A stretch of 64,000 bases of DNA from JACQFV01 sp964593585 (GTDB lineage Bacteria > Zixibacteria > MSB-5A5 > WJJR01), in NCBI GenBank assembly GCA_964593585.1, contig CAZQIZ010000009.1:1-64000 (forward strand), read 5' to 3'. Position numbers and translations under genes: made by a program. Of the stretch, positions 46,472 through 55,107 are shown in pieces. Below the pieces are notes generated by a model. It was not told where the DNA came from and ran no database searches. It worked only from the letters and a program-made list of their open reading frames with translations. Each line of letters begins with the position of its first letter. Positions within the stretch are counted from its first letter, which is position 1.

Positions 46472-48115
46472 TCACCCTTCCGACCGCTTCGTCGGATCAA
46501 CAATCTGCAACACCCGCAACCAATCCGGATTGTCGCGTAGTTTCTTCTGCATCTCCGGAGTGGCCACTTCGGTGAATCCCTTGTATTTCTTGCGCACCTG
46601 GTCGTCCTCGCCGCCGCGCGCCAGTGAGATCAGCATCTGCACATACGCATCCGCCGGCTGGTCGGACAGCTTGCGCGCCGCGTCGTACTCCTTGGCCGCG
46701 CGTTTGTAATCGCCGGCGACAAAACAGGCCTCCGCCAGCGCCAGGCGGGTCTTTTCCGCCTTCTTATCCAGCTTGACCGCGATTTCGCAGTCCTTGATCG
46801 CCTTGCCGTGTTCGCGCATCTGCGTGAAATAACGCGCCCGGCGCAGATAGCCGTCCGGATCCTCCGGCGCCATCTCGATCAAGTGCCCGGCGCAGGCAAC
46901 CGCGTCGAGGAACCGGTTGGCGTCGGCGTGCATGTTGGCCGCCTTCAGGAGGTCGGCGCGCGCCCCGTCGGCGTTGCCCGCCTTGAACTGGCACCAGCCG
47001 CGGTACTGATAGGCCGACGCGTTCTCCGGATCATCCTTCAAGCCGAGACTGTACTTCTCGATCGCCGACGCGTACAGCCCGCGGTCCAGCATCTCCTTGG
47101 CCTCGGCGAAATGCGCTTTGGCGCGTTTGATTGGGTCGACCCGCGGCACCAGATCGCTTTTGGCCACCTGCAGCGTGTGTGTATTGCGCGCCTTGACCGC
47201 CACATTCTTCGAGAAATCCTCAAACCCGTCCAACTGGATCACCACCCGGTGCTCCCCGGCGGGCATGCGCTTGATCTTCTTGGCGTCTTTGCCGTAGAGC
47301 ACGCCGTCGACAAAGACCAGGTAATCGTTGAAATCCGTCTCCAAACTGATGTTGCCGTAGGCCATCGCCCCCGCATCGGCGTCGGGGTTCTCGACCTCCG
47401 CCTCGGTGGCGGGCGCGGCCGCCATTCCGCTTTGAACCGACGATCCGGCCAGCGCCAGCGGCATCAGCGCGAACGCCAGTTGCGCGTCATTGCTGCCGGT
47501 GCGCACCACCGAACCCGCCTGCGGCTCATAGCCCGGCGCGATCGCCGTCAGTTTGAACATTCCCGATTGGAGCCCGTTGACCGTGAACAGCCCGGCAGCA
47601 TTCGTGGTCACGGTCTGGCCGCCGTCCAGGGTCACTGTCGCGTTCGAGATCACCCGTCCGGTCAAACGATCCACCACCACGCCAGTCACCGAGCCGCCCG
47701 TGGGGCTGCTGACCATCGACGAGATCCCAACTATCGCCAGCACCGACAAGACCAAGAGCCCCACCCCCTTTACGATCCACATCGGCGTGAGGACACGCTC
47801 CTTACGCACTTCGAATGGTTTATGCCCGACCACCACGACCTCGCCGGGCACGATCTTCGTGTTAAAGGGAAACCGCAGGGTCAGTCCCGACAGGTGCGCA
47901 ATTCCGGTGGGCGGCATGACGCCGTCGCTCAGGGGCCGGCGTGTGGAGGGCCCCGTCTTGGGCGTCTCCAGGTCGACCGGCTCGATCGCTGCGGTCGCCC
48001 CCTTGCCCGCCGGTTTGTTCTTGCCCGGACGCGGCAGGTCGCGCATGTGCGTCTCATCCCCCGCCTTGACGCCGGTCTGCGTGTTCATCGCCTCGGTATC
48101 GGTCGGATTGGCCAT
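46472..48115 (-). CDS. Membrane-anchored protein with carboxypeptidase-regulatory, PEGA and TPR domains
   Basis: A 547-residue protein from ATG 48115 (GGAGA upstream). A Pro/Thr-rich N-terminal region of about 100 residues precedes one transmembrane helix (WIVKGVGLLVLSVLAIVGISSMV, residues ~125-147). It is followed by a carboxypeptidase-regulatory-like beta domain (VTGVVVDRLTGRVISNATVT) and a PEGA-type domain (DYLVFVDGVLYGKDAKKIKRMPAGEHRVVIQLDGFE). Five or so TPR units form the C-terminus (ASAIEKYSLGLKDDPENASA onward). This suggests a scaffold or cell-envelope assembly role. It is divergent from another TPR protein. Confidence 0.8.
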   Translation of the reverse strand: MANPTDTEAMNTQTGVKAGDETHMRDLPRPGKNKPAGKGATAAIEPVDLETPKTGPSTRRPLSDGVMPPTGIAHLSGLTLRFPFNTKIVPGEVVVVGHKPFEVRKERVLTPMWIVKGVGLLVLSVLAIVGISSMVSSPTGGSVTGVVVDRLTGRVISNATVTLDGGQTVTTNAAGLFTVNGLQSGMFKLTAIAPGYEPQAGSVVRTGSNDAQLAFALMPLALAGSSVQSGMAAAPATEAEVENPDADAGAMAYGNISLETDFNDYLVFVDGVLYGKDAKKIKRMPAGEHRVVIQLDGFEDFSKNVAVKARNTHTLQVAKSDLVPRVDPIKRAKAHFAEAKEMLDRGLYASAIEKYSLGLKDDPENASAYQYRGWCQFKAGNADGARADLLKAANMHADANRFLDAVACAGHLIEMAPEDPDGYLRRARYFTQMREHGKAIKDCEIAVKLDKKAEKTRLALAEACFVAGDYKRAAKEYDAARKLSDQPADAYVQMLISLARGGEDDQVRKKYKGFTEVATPEMQKKLRDNPDWLRVLQIVDPTKRSEG

Positions 48116-48313
48116 CGTACGGTCTCCGGATGGTGTGACGGCCGTTTTTGGGAGCAAACGGCCCGGTTTTCTGCCCTCGTGGTTGTTATCGGCCGCCGCC
48201 GCAAAAGTCTTAAGGGCCGACAGGGTATGGATTTGTCACCGAACCGTTGACCAGAGACTTATTATCCGGTAGGATTGCGGAGATGGACGCTGACACGTCC
48301 GGAGCGGGGTGCC

Positions 48314-48958
48314 ATGAGCGCGAAAACTGAACAGCCGACACCAGAGGCCAATGAGTCCCATTCGTCGTCGAATCGCTATATCCTGATTGCGGCGCTGGCC
48401 TTTGCCGCGGTGGTCGCCATCTACATCATCAAGACCAACATGGAGCCGCCCAAGACCGAGCAGGTTGCCGCCACTCAGGACGCCAACAGCCGCATGCCCG
48501 ATGGCATGGTCGACACCGCCGCCGCGCGCGAGCAGCTCCTGCACCAGATTGAGCACATCCAGGAAATCCTGAAGAAAGATTCCACCAACTTCGACGCTTG
48601 GGCGGCGCTGGGGAACATGTACTTCGACGCCAACATGCCCGAGGACGCGATCACCCACTACCGCCGCGCCCTGGAACTGCGCCCCGATGATCTGCATGTC
48701 CTGACCGACATGGCCACCATGCTGCGCGCCGTCGGGCGCTCCGACACCGCCGTGGTCGTTCTGCGTCACGTGGTCGCCATCGACTCGACGCTCTCACAGG
48801 CCTGGTTCAATCTCGGCGTCATGCAGAGCTTCGACTTGAAGAATCACCGCGAGGCGCTCGAGGCCTGGAAGAGGTTCCTGGCCCTCTCGCCGCCCTCCGA
48901 GCACACCGAGGCGGTGCAGGAGGAAATCAAACGGCTGGAGAAGGAACTCGGCTCTTAG
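48314..48958 (+). CDS. Membrane-anchored TPR protein
   Basis: A 214-residue protein; ATG 48314 follows GGAGCGGGG. One N-terminal transmembrane helix (YILIAALAFAAVVAIYII) and then at least three TPR motifs (AWAALGNMYFDANMPEDAIT, LTDMATMLRAVGRSDTAVVV, AWFNLGVMQSFDLKNHREAL). The layout resembles CcmG/NrfG-like TPR proteins, but no cytochrome-maturation partner is nearby. It is divergent from the 46472 gene. Confidence 0.8.
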   Translation: MSAKTEQPTPEANESHSSSNRYILIAALAFAAVVAIYIIKTNMEPPKTEQVAATQDANSRMPDGMVDTAAAREQLLHQIEHIQEILKKDSTNFDAWAALGNMYFDANMPEDAITHYRRALELRPDDLHVLTDMATMLRAVGRSDTAVVVLRHVVAIDSTLSQAWFNLGVMQSFDLKNHREALEAWKRFLALSPPSEHTEAVQEEIKRLEKELGS

Positions 48959-48985
48959 CCCGACCGCTTCCCGTAACTCCCTCGC

Positions 48986-49174
48986 CCGTCATTGCAAGCC
49001 CGCCCGCGGCGAATTTCTCCTCGCAATGACGGAGGGATTCGGAACTCACGTCGACGATCCTACGATTCCCGTCATTCCAAGCCGGCGCTCTATGCCGGCT
49101 TGGAATCTTTTTTTGGCACTCCCCATCCGTCATTGCGAGTCCCGCGCTTTATGCGGGGCGAAGCAATCTTTGTC
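48986..49174. repeat. Cluster of three palindromic dispersed repeats
   Basis: Three units: 48986-49032 (CGTCATTGCAAG ... CTCGCAATGACGG); 49070-49114 (ATTCCAAGCCGG hairpin ending in a T-run, which may terminate the TPR gene); and 49128-49174 (CGTCATTGCGAGTCCCGCGC ... GAAGCAATCTTTG). Related units occur at 54295, 60699, 60857 and 60929. Confidence 0.75.
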
Positions 49175-49175
49175 C

Positions 49176-49574
49176 TCACGCCGCCTGATTCGCCATCCCC
49201 GCCTGCAGCAACTGCTCCGCCCGCGAGCGGATGTCCCAATCGGGGTGCGTGGCCAGACGCGGCAGATCAAAACGGATCGCCTGCGGCGGCAGCGTCAGCC
49301 GGTAATGCCCGCGGCCGTCGTTTTCAATCAACGTGTCGGCGCGCGGCCCGGCGGCGCTCAACTCGCGCCGCAACTGATAGAAGTACTTGATCTGATTCTC
49401 TCCCGGCTCGATCTCGGTCTTGTTGATCCAGCCGTCGCGGGTCAGCAAACGCGCCGCCGCCAGCGCCAACAGGTACTTGAAACTCTTGGCCCGCAGCATC
49501 AGCGTCCGCCCCTCCAATTGCACCGACATCCGCGCCCGGTGCCCGGCGCCGTCCAATTGCAGAATGGGTGACAT
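49176..49574 (-). CDS. Possible separate gene: winged-helix-like protein
   Basis: A 132-residue protein if started at ATG 49574, which has an excellent AGGAGGAA at 49578-49585. Sequence features: LMLRAKSFKYLLALAAARLL and RDGWINKTEIEPGENQIKYF, then a wing-like GRGHYRLTLPP. This recalls the OmpR/PhoB-type C-terminal fold. It is in frame with the helicase with no stop between, so it is either a fusion or an independently translated downstream gene. Confidence 0.5.
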   Translation of the reverse strand: MSPILQLDGAGHRARMSVQLEGRTLMLRAKSFKYLLALAAARLLTRDGWINKTEIEPGENQIKYFYQLRRELSAAGPRADTLIENDGRGHYRLTLPPQAIRFDLPRLATHPDWDIRSRAEQLLQAGMANQAA

Positions 49575-51632
49575 GACTTCCTCCTGTCGTTTGTCTGCGG
49601 AATGGGGAACATGGAACTCGCCGCGCCCGGCCGCCGAATGCGCATCCCGCATTCCGCGCTCCGTCGCGGGTATCTCAGCAATCTGTTTCTGCGTCCAGGC
49701 GCGGCAGCGCGCGATCGTCCGTTCCGCCACCGGCAACGGGATCAGCGCCGCCAAGTCGGCCGCTTCACGCTGCGCCAGCGCCGCCGGATCATCCCAGCCG
49801 CGCCCCAGCAGCTCCAACAACGTCTGACGGGGGAGAAGGCCGCCCAATGCCTCGACCAAGGTCGCGGCGCTCTCCGGCAAGCCATGCCGCGTCCGGAAGG
49901 CGGCGCGTGTGAACTCGCGCGCAAACCGCGCCGTCGCCGGCGACGCCTGCGCCCATGCCCCGGCCGTCTCCAAGAGCCACGACAACGTGTCCGCCACCGG
50001 CTCCAGACGTCCCACCGGCAGACGGTACCGCTGCTCGATCTGCCTCGTGTCGACCCCGTGCATCCAATCGTCGAGCACAAGCGCCGTCAGTATCGCGCGC
50101 GCCTGCGCCGCCGCCGTGGCAAACGCCCCCGTCACCGCCGCGGGATCGTGCGCAAAACGCCGCCCCAGCGCGGTGAGGAAATCCTCACCGAAACGCGACA
50201 GCCACACCGACGCCGCCTCCCGCGGCGGCGGCTGCGTCAAACGCGCCTCCGCCGCCTCGGGACGCGTCGCCAGAAACGCGATCCACAATGCCGGATCAAA
50301 ATCGCTGGCGGCATCCAGCGCCCGTGTCAACGCCGCCGCCGTTTCGAGCCCAATCCCCGCCGTCGCCGCAATCGCCCCGCGCGGCGTCGAACTCAGATAT
50401 CCCTCCGGATCGACCACCACCAACCCCGCCCGCGCCAACCGCGCCAACGCCCGCTCCAGGGAGGGCGACGCTGCCGCCGCGCCCGCAAACGGCGACCGTG
50501 CCGCGATCGCCGCCGCATCCTCCAATCGCCGCGCCAAACCGCAGACCACCCAATCCAACAGCCGCCGCTCCGGCGGAAAGACGGCCATCGGCGCCGGTTC
50601 CGGCGCCGACGCTTCCGGCGCGATGTAGGCCTGCCACAGCAACTCCGCTTCGCACTCGCTGTGGCTCCAGAGCACACCCCGCCCCGGCGCGCCCGCGTTG
50701 CCGGAGAGTCCCAGACGCCCGGCGCGTCCGGCCATGCCTTCGAACTCCAGACGCGCCAGCGGCGTCGGTACCGGATGTCCGGTGTAGGGCCCGCCGCTGT
50801 ATTTCTCCGCGTCGACAAACGCGACCGTCGCCGGCAGATTCACCCCCCAGGCCAATGTCCCGGTGCAGAAGAGCGCCGCCAACTGCCCGCGCGCAAACAA
50901 CCGCTCCACCAAGGTCCGCTGATGCGGCGTCAGGTCGGCGTGATGCACGCCCACCCCATGCTCCAGCCAATGCGCCAACGGCCCGGCCAGCGAGGGACCG
51001 CTGCGAATCGCCCAGCGATCCTCCTCGGTCAAGACCGGCGCCGCGGCGCGACGCTCGGCCAGCGCCTGCGCCCGACGGTGGCAGTCGGATTTCGACGGAC
51101 AGAACACCAGGATGCGCTCGCCGCGATGGGCCAGCGCATCCAGCAACGCCAACGGACGCTCCGCCTCCGGCAACGTGCTGTCCCAGGGCAGCGCCTCCTC
51201 GCCGGTTTCGGCGGAATTGTGCTCGCGGAAACGGAACCGCCCCTCGTGCAGCACCCCGAGACGCAGCTCCACCGGACGCCGCCGCACCGTCAACACCGGC
51301 GCGCGCAGATAGCGCGACAACGCCTCCGCCTGCGGCAGATGCGACGCCAGCATGAGCACCCGCGGCGGCCGCGCCGCCGCCGCCAGCACATCGCACAGCG
51401 ACGCCACCACCGGCCCGCGCCGCCGCGCCAACGAACCCGCCGCCGCCACCTCCGCCAGGAAGGTCTTCCCCGACGAGGTCGGCGCGACCACAATCAGACT
51501 CCCGCGCCCGCACAGATCATGCGCGCGCACCGCATCCGCCTGCCAATCCAGCAACTCCGCCCCGGTCGTCGCGCCCCACCGCGCCAGAAACCGTTCGGAG
51601 ATGCCATACTCTGTCAGCCGCGAAAGCTTCAT
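49176..51632 (-). CDS. Ski2-like superfamily-2 helicase lacking motif II, read through into a winged-helix-like domain
   Basis: An 818-codon frame from ATG 51632, which overlaps the TGA of the DUF559 gene (ATGA). Helicase motifs present: Q-like LLDWQADAV, motif I APTSSGKT (residues ~50-57), MLASHLP (III), ILVFCPSKSDC (IV), LFCTGTLAWGVNLPA (V) and GMAGRAGRLG (VI). Between residues 68 and 73 the sequence jumps from GSLAR to RRGPVVASL, omitting about 100 residues that normally carry motifs Ia, Ib and the DExH box. Without motif II ATP hydrolysis should fail, unless the contig lost this segment. After a helical C-terminal part, residues 665-687 look like translated spacer. A winged-helix-like domain follows and may be a separate gene (49176-49574). 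Confidence 0.75.
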   Translation of the reverse strand: MKLSRLTEYGISERFLARWGATTGAELLDWQADAVRAHDLCGRGSLIVVAPTSSGKTFLAEVAAAGSLARRRGPVVASLCDVLAAAARPPRVLMLASHLPQAEALSRYLRAPVLTVRRRPVELRLGVLHEGRFRFREHNSAETGEEALPWDSTLPEAERPLALLDALAHRGERILVFCPSKSDCHRRAQALAERRAAAPVLTEEDRWAIRSGPSLAGPLAHWLEHGVGVHHADLTPHQRTLVERLFARGQLAALFCTGTLAWGVNLPATVAFVDAEKYSGGPYTGHPVPTPLARLEFEGMAGRAGRLGLSGNAGAPGRGVLWSHSECEAELLWQAYIAPEASAPEPAPMAVFPPERRLLDWVVCGLARRLEDAAAIAARSPFAGAAAASPSLERALARLARAGLVVVDPEGYLSSTPRGAIAATAGIGLETAAALTRALDAASDFDPALWIAFLATRPEAAEARLTQPPPREAASVWLSRFGEDFLTALGRRFAHDPAAVTGAFATAAAQARAILTALVLDDWMHGVDTRQIEQRYRLPVGRLEPVADTLSWLLETAGAWAQASPATARFAREFTRAAFRTRHGLPESAATLVEALGGLLPRQTLLELLGRGWDDPAALAQREAADLAALIPLPVAERTIARCRAWTQKQIAEIPATERGMRDAHSAAGRGEFHVPHSADKRQEEVMSPILQLDGAGHRARMSVQLEGRTLMLRAKSFKYLLALAAARLLTRDGWINKTEIEPGENQIKYFYQLRRELSAAGPRADTLIENDGRGHYRLTLPPQAIRFDLPRLATHPDWDIRSRAEQLLQAGMANQAA

Positions 51633-52087
51633 GCCCGCGTTTCCGCCTCTGAATCCTGCCCACCAGGAATTGTTTCACCCTCACCCGCGGCGCGACCTCT
51701 CCCTCTCAGGGAGAGGTTGGGAGGCTCACTTGTCTGACACTCCGCTCGAATCGCTTCCATGATATTGTCGAGGTTGCGGATGACATCGCCGTTGGCGAAC
51801 CGGATGACGCGATAACCGTTCTTCTTCAGCCAATCTGTTCGTTCCCGGTCATAGGCTTCCTGCTGCGCGTGCGTATCGCCGTCGATTTCGATGACGACGC
51901 GCACGGATGGGCAGTAGAAATCGACGATGTACTCTCCCAGCGGATGCTGTCGGCGAAACCGCAGTCCGGCCAGTCGTCGGTCGCGCAGACGGGCCCAGAG
52001 AATCCGCTCCATTGGCGTGAGCCCGCGGCGCAGAGCACGCGCCCGGTCACATATCACCGGATCAATCCGATGCGATCGCTCGGTCAT
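51629..52087 (-). CDS. DUF559 (Vsr/restriction-endonuclease-like) protein
   Basis: A 152-residue protein from ATG 52087 with GGGGAG upstream. LTPMERILWARLR, FRRQHPLGEYIVDFYCPSVR and VIEIDGDTHAQQEAYDRERT match the DUF559 family, which has a PD-(D/E)XK-type nuclease fold with D and E-x-D residues visible. Family members are common and mostly uncharacterised. The last 25 residues (LSLRGRGRAAGEGE) are translated from a palindromic intergenic repeat, so the native end was probably replaced. It overlaps the helicase start by ATGA. Confidence 0.8.
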   Translation of the reverse strand: MTERSHRIDPVICDRARALRRGLTPMERILWARLRDRRLAGLRFRRQHPLGEYIVDFYCPSVRVVIEIDGDTHAQQEAYDRERTDWLKKNGYRVIRFANGDVIRNLDNIMEAIRAECQTSEPPNLSLRGRGRAAGEGETIPGGQDSEAETRA

Positions 52088-52099
52088 GCCTGCTCCCCT

Positions 52100-52152
52100 A
52101 ACCTCTCCCTGCAAGGGAGAGGTCGTCCCGGCTCGCCGGGACGGGTGAGGGT
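52100..52152. repeat. Palindromic dispersed repeat (CCTCTCCCT type)
   Basis: ACCTCTCCCT/AGGGAGAGGT stem with a GTCCCGGCTCGCCGGGAC hairpin, ending GGGTGAGGG. Related copies: 51692-51727 (inside the DUF559 gene), 61843-61895 and 63134-63153. Confidence 0.7.
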
Positions 52153-52165
52153 CCAAACCCCGTGC

Positions 52166-52429
52166 TCACCCGCACATCCCCATCCCGCACACCGTGCACG
52201 TGTCGCAGCCGCCCACACGCGCCATCGTCCCGCCGCAGTCGCGGCAAAACGACCGCCCGCAATGCCCGCACACCCACACCCCCAACGCCAGATCCGTCAC
52301 CAGCGGCGTCCCGCACAGACACAAAGGCACCGACATCACCCGCTGGTGCGCCGCCCCGTGCTCGCTTTCCCGCGACAGAACCACCGGCTCCATCGCGCCC
52401 TCATCCGTCTTCCGCATCGCCCGCGCCAT
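52166..52429 (-). CDS. Small zinc-ribbon protein
   Basis: An 87-residue protein from ATG 52429 with AGGAG upstream (52438-52442). It carries paired cysteines (CLCG, CGHCG, CRDCG, CDTCTVCGMGMCG) in the second half, enough for two zinc sites. No enzyme domain. It is the first gene of the minus-strand group leading to DUF559 and the helicase. Confidence 0.65.
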   Translation of the reverse strand: MARAMRKTDEGAMEPVVLSRESEHGAAHQRVMSVPLCLCGTPLVTDLALGVWVCGHCGRSFCRDCGGTMARVGGCDTCTVCGMGMCG

Positions 52430-52612
52430 CTGCGACACTCCTTTGTCCCGAGTCGTTCGTGAAGGCACCGTCACACCGCGCCCGCTTTGTATCCCTGATC
52501 TGAGTCCCGGCCTGAGGAAGGGGGGCTCTGTCTGCTTGTACGCAGGATACTGCTCAAATGTTCAGTTATCAAGACCGGCGGAGAGGAAGAAAAGCACAAA
52601 ATGATATTGGGG

Positions 52613-52821
52613 TGGTAACTCGTTGCCAAACAAGAGGGTGGGAAATGAGGGCTGAAAAAGGAGGAAAAGAAATGCCCGGGCGTTGTAACTCAGGGCGACT
52701 CGACACTACTAAAGCAGCGTGGGGGACGCTGTTCGGTCAGCGGTAGGGGCCTACTATCCGCCACACCGTGTCTACCCACCGAACCCGGGCGTGAGCGACC
52801 GAACTCCGCCCGGGCGTTTTT
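52613..52821 (+). ncRNA. Candidate structured RNA ending in an intrinsic terminator
   Basis: This stretch is less GC-rich than its surroundings and has no convincing gene. Helices seen: CAGCGT/ACGCTG (52715-52720, 52726-52731); GTTCGGT/ACCGAAC (52731-52737, 52778-52784) enclosing a GCGGTAG...CTACTATCCGC hairpin; and CCCGGGCG/CGCCCGGG (52784-52791, 52807-52814) followed by CGTTTTT as terminator. No match to tmRNA, RNase P or SRP RNA core motifs was recognised; 6S RNA or a leader of the OmpA-family gene are alternatives. The 5' end is uncertain. Confidence 0.4.
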
Positions 52822-52971
52822 CATTGCATCCCAAATCACTCACAAATTGTCAGGGCCGCGCAGAAGCCCCCGAAGCCGCCCTTGGCGAATGGCCGCGGCG
52901 CGGTTACTTTCGCGCGAGTGGTTGGCGTCACGCCGGAACGGACACGACACCAAAACAGAAATGAGGCGGTC

Positions 52972-54198
52972 ATGGGCGCGCGCGGAATGCTGCTGGCAGT
53001 GCTGATCGGGGCCTTGATCGGCATCTGGAACATCGAGCCGGCCCAGGCCCAGTTGGGCGGACTGAAAAAGAAGGCCGAAGAGAAAGCCAAAAAGGAAGCC
53101 GAGAAAAAAGCCCAGAAGGCGATCGAAGGCAAGGAAGAGGCCCCGGCCGAAGAGTCCACGTCGCAGCAGGGCGAATCCGCCAAGGGCGAAGCCGCCGCCG
53201 CCGGCGCGGCCGCCGAAAAGCAGGAGCCCGGCGCCGGTGTCTGGGTCAACTACGACTTCGTGCCCGGCAGCCGCGTCATCTTCTTCGATGATTTCTCCAA
53301 GGACGTGGTCGGCAACTTCCCGCAGCGCCTCGAGTTCGTCGAAGGCAACATGGAGGTTGCCGAATGGAAGGGGCAACGCTGGCTGCGCGCCTCCAGCGAC
53401 AGCCGCTTCCAGGTCCCCCTGCCCGAGGTGCTGCCCGACAAGTTCACCATCGAATTCGACATGTATGCCCCCTACAGCTGGAACGAGACCAACCTCTGCG
53501 GCAGCGCCCGCGACAATTGGGACAACGCCGAAGTCACCCGCGCCCAGACCGGCTTCTGTGTCAATCCCTGGGACCGAACCGCCGGGCTCTTCCACAACGA
53601 CAGCAAGGGGTACATCGCGTCCCTGCGGCTTCCCGATGAGACGTTTGACGGCATCTACCACTGCCGCATTCTCGCCGACGGCAAATACATGAAGGCCTAC
53701 ATCAACCAGACCCGCGTCGCCAACGTGCCGAAGACCGCCTTCACCCGCACCAACGCTCTCTGGTTTGACACCTACGCGCAGACCGAAAAGCCGTCGATGT
53801 ACACCAACTTCCGTATCGCCGTCAGCGACAAGACGATCTATGACGCCCTCTCCGCCGATGGACGTGTCGCCACCCACGGCATCCTGTTCGACTCCGGCTC
53901 CGACAAGATTCGCCCCGAGTCGACCCCGACGCTCAAGGAGATCGGGCAGATGCTGACCGATCATCCGGAACTGAACCTGATGATCGAGGGGCACACCGAC
54001 AACGTCGGCGATGATGCTTCCAATCAGACACTTTCGGAGAATCGCGCCGCCGCGGTCAAGGGATACCTGATCGAACATCACAAGATCGACGCGGCCCGCC
54101 TCCAGTCGCAGGGCTTCGGCGAGACCAAGCCGGTCGCCGGCAACGACACACCCGAAGGCCGTCAGAACAACCGTCGCGTGGAGCTGGTGAAACTGTAG
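52972..54198 (+). CDS. OmpA-family outer-membrane/peptidoglycan-associated protein
   Basis: A 408-residue protein; ATG 52972 follows GAGGCGG. Signal peptide ends PAQAQ, then a Lys/Glu/Ala-rich helical linker (residues ~28-85). A lectin-like beta-sandwich domain occupies about residues 95-285 (VIFFDDFSKDVVGNFPQRLE, MKAYINQTRVANVPKTAF). The C-terminal OmpA domain holds ILFDSGSDKIRPESTPTL and IEGHTDNVGDDASN, and ends QNNRRVELVKL; it should bind peptidoglycan. Confidence 0.9.
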   Translation: MGARGMLLAVLIGALIGIWNIEPAQAQLGGLKKKAEEKAKKEAEKKAQKAIEGKEEAPAEESTSQQGESAKGEAAAAGAAAEKQEPGAGVWVNYDFVPGSRVIFFDDFSKDVVGNFPQRLEFVEGNMEVAEWKGQRWLRASSDSRFQVPLPEVLPDKFTIEFDMYAPYSWNETNLCGSARDNWDNAEVTRAQTGFCVNPWDRTAGLFHNDSKGYIASLRLPDETFDGIYHCRILADGKYMKAYINQTRVANVPKTAFTRTNALWFDTYAQTEKPSMYTNFRIAVSDKTIYDALSADGRVATHGILFDSGSDKIRPESTPTLKEIGQMLTDHPELNLMIEGHTDNVGDDASNQTLSENRAAAVKGYLIEHHKIDAARLQSQGFGETKPVAGNDTPEGRQNNRRVELVKL

Positions 54199-54224
54199 CG
54201 GCCGAACATGATTTGCTTTCCGCC

Positions 54225-54337
54225 GCGGCGGACAGGCGTCGTCGTCCGCCTCCGGCGGACTCCTCCTCGCAATGACGAGGAGGTAGACCCCATCCGTCAT
54301 TGCGAGTCCGCCGCAGGCGGGCGAAGCAATCTTTATT
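54225..54337. repeat. Pair of palindromic dispersed repeats
   Basis: 54225-54280 (GTCGTCCGCCTCCGGCGGAC, CTCGCAATGACG) and 54295-54337 (CGTCATTGCGAGTCCGCCGC ... GAAGCAATCTTTA). Same families as 48986-49174 and 60699-60975. Confidence 0.65.
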
Positions 54338-54402
54338 CCCCCCACCGAATCCGCTTCAATCTTGTCTTTTTCCCCCGCCGCCGATATCATCCCCGCGGCG
54401 CC

Positions 54403-54600
54403 ATGAACACCATGCCTGAAACATACAAGTGCCCGCACTGCGGCAAGGACGCCCAAATCGATCTGGCCCACGAACTGGAACACGGCCAGACCGACCTGCG
54501 CCAATCCATTGACGGCCGTCAGAATCTGAAACTCGATCTGCCCAAACGACTCCTGGTCGCTTGCGACCACTGCCATCGGACGATGGTGATCCAGCCCTGA
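54403..54600 (+). CDS. Small zinc-ribbon protein
   Basis: A 65-residue protein from ATG 54403 (an alternative ATG lies nine bases later). CPHCGKDAQ near the start and CDHCH near the end would form a four-Cys zinc site. Function unknown. It lies 14 bases before the next gene, in a run leading to recN. Confidence 0.55.
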   Translation: MNTMPETYKCPHCGKDAQIDLAHELEHGQTDLRQSIDGRQNLKLDLPKRLLVACDHCHRTMVIQP

Positions 54601-54614
54601 GACGCTCAGCCCCG

Positions 54615-55043
54615 ATGCCCAACGATCTCGACATCCGCGCCCGCCAGGGGGAGATTCCCACCGACGAGGATCTCTTCTGGCCGCAGGCGATGCGTCAGGT
54701 GCAACTGGGCATGCTGGCCAGCGCCCACACCGCCGCCGGCGGCCTCCTGGCGCTCTCGCTGGTGGCCTGGGCGTTGGTGGTCGCGGCGTTGCTTTATGGC
54801 GCGGTGGGGGAGGAGCTGGTCTTCTGGCTGGTGCCGCTGGGTTTCTGGACACTGTCGGCCATCGGCGCGTTGCGTGTCTTCATCGTCCGCCGCTACCGTT
54901 ACTTCGCCAATTCCCCCGATTCCACCCGGCAGGCGGTCGCACGGATCGCCCGCAAGAAGATCCAGCAGCTCTATGCCGCCATCGCGCTCTGGGCATTCGG
55001 TGTTTTGTTTCTGCTGCTGGCGTTGTTACTTGAACGCGGATAG
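54615..55043 (+). CDS. Small membrane protein of unknown function
   Basis: A 142-residue protein from ATG 54615. Three hydrophobic segments: LLALSLVAWALVVAALLYGA, LVFWLVPLGFWTLSAIGAL and AIALWAFGVLFLLLALLLE, with a basic loop between the last two. No family recognised. It lies between a zinc-ribbon gene and recN and is probably co-transcribed with them. Confidence 0.65.
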   Translation: MPNDLDIRARQGEIPTDEDLFWPQAMRQVQLGMLASAHTAAGGLLALSLVAWALVVAALLYGAVGEELVFWLVPLGFWTLSAIGALRVFIVRRYRYFANSPDSTRQAVARIARKKIQQLYAAIALWAFGVLFLLLALLLERG

Positions 55044-55107
55044 AAGTCCCCGTCTCCCGTCCGATTGATCGCGGCGCGGGAACCGAGACATCCGCTCACA
55101 CAGCGCC

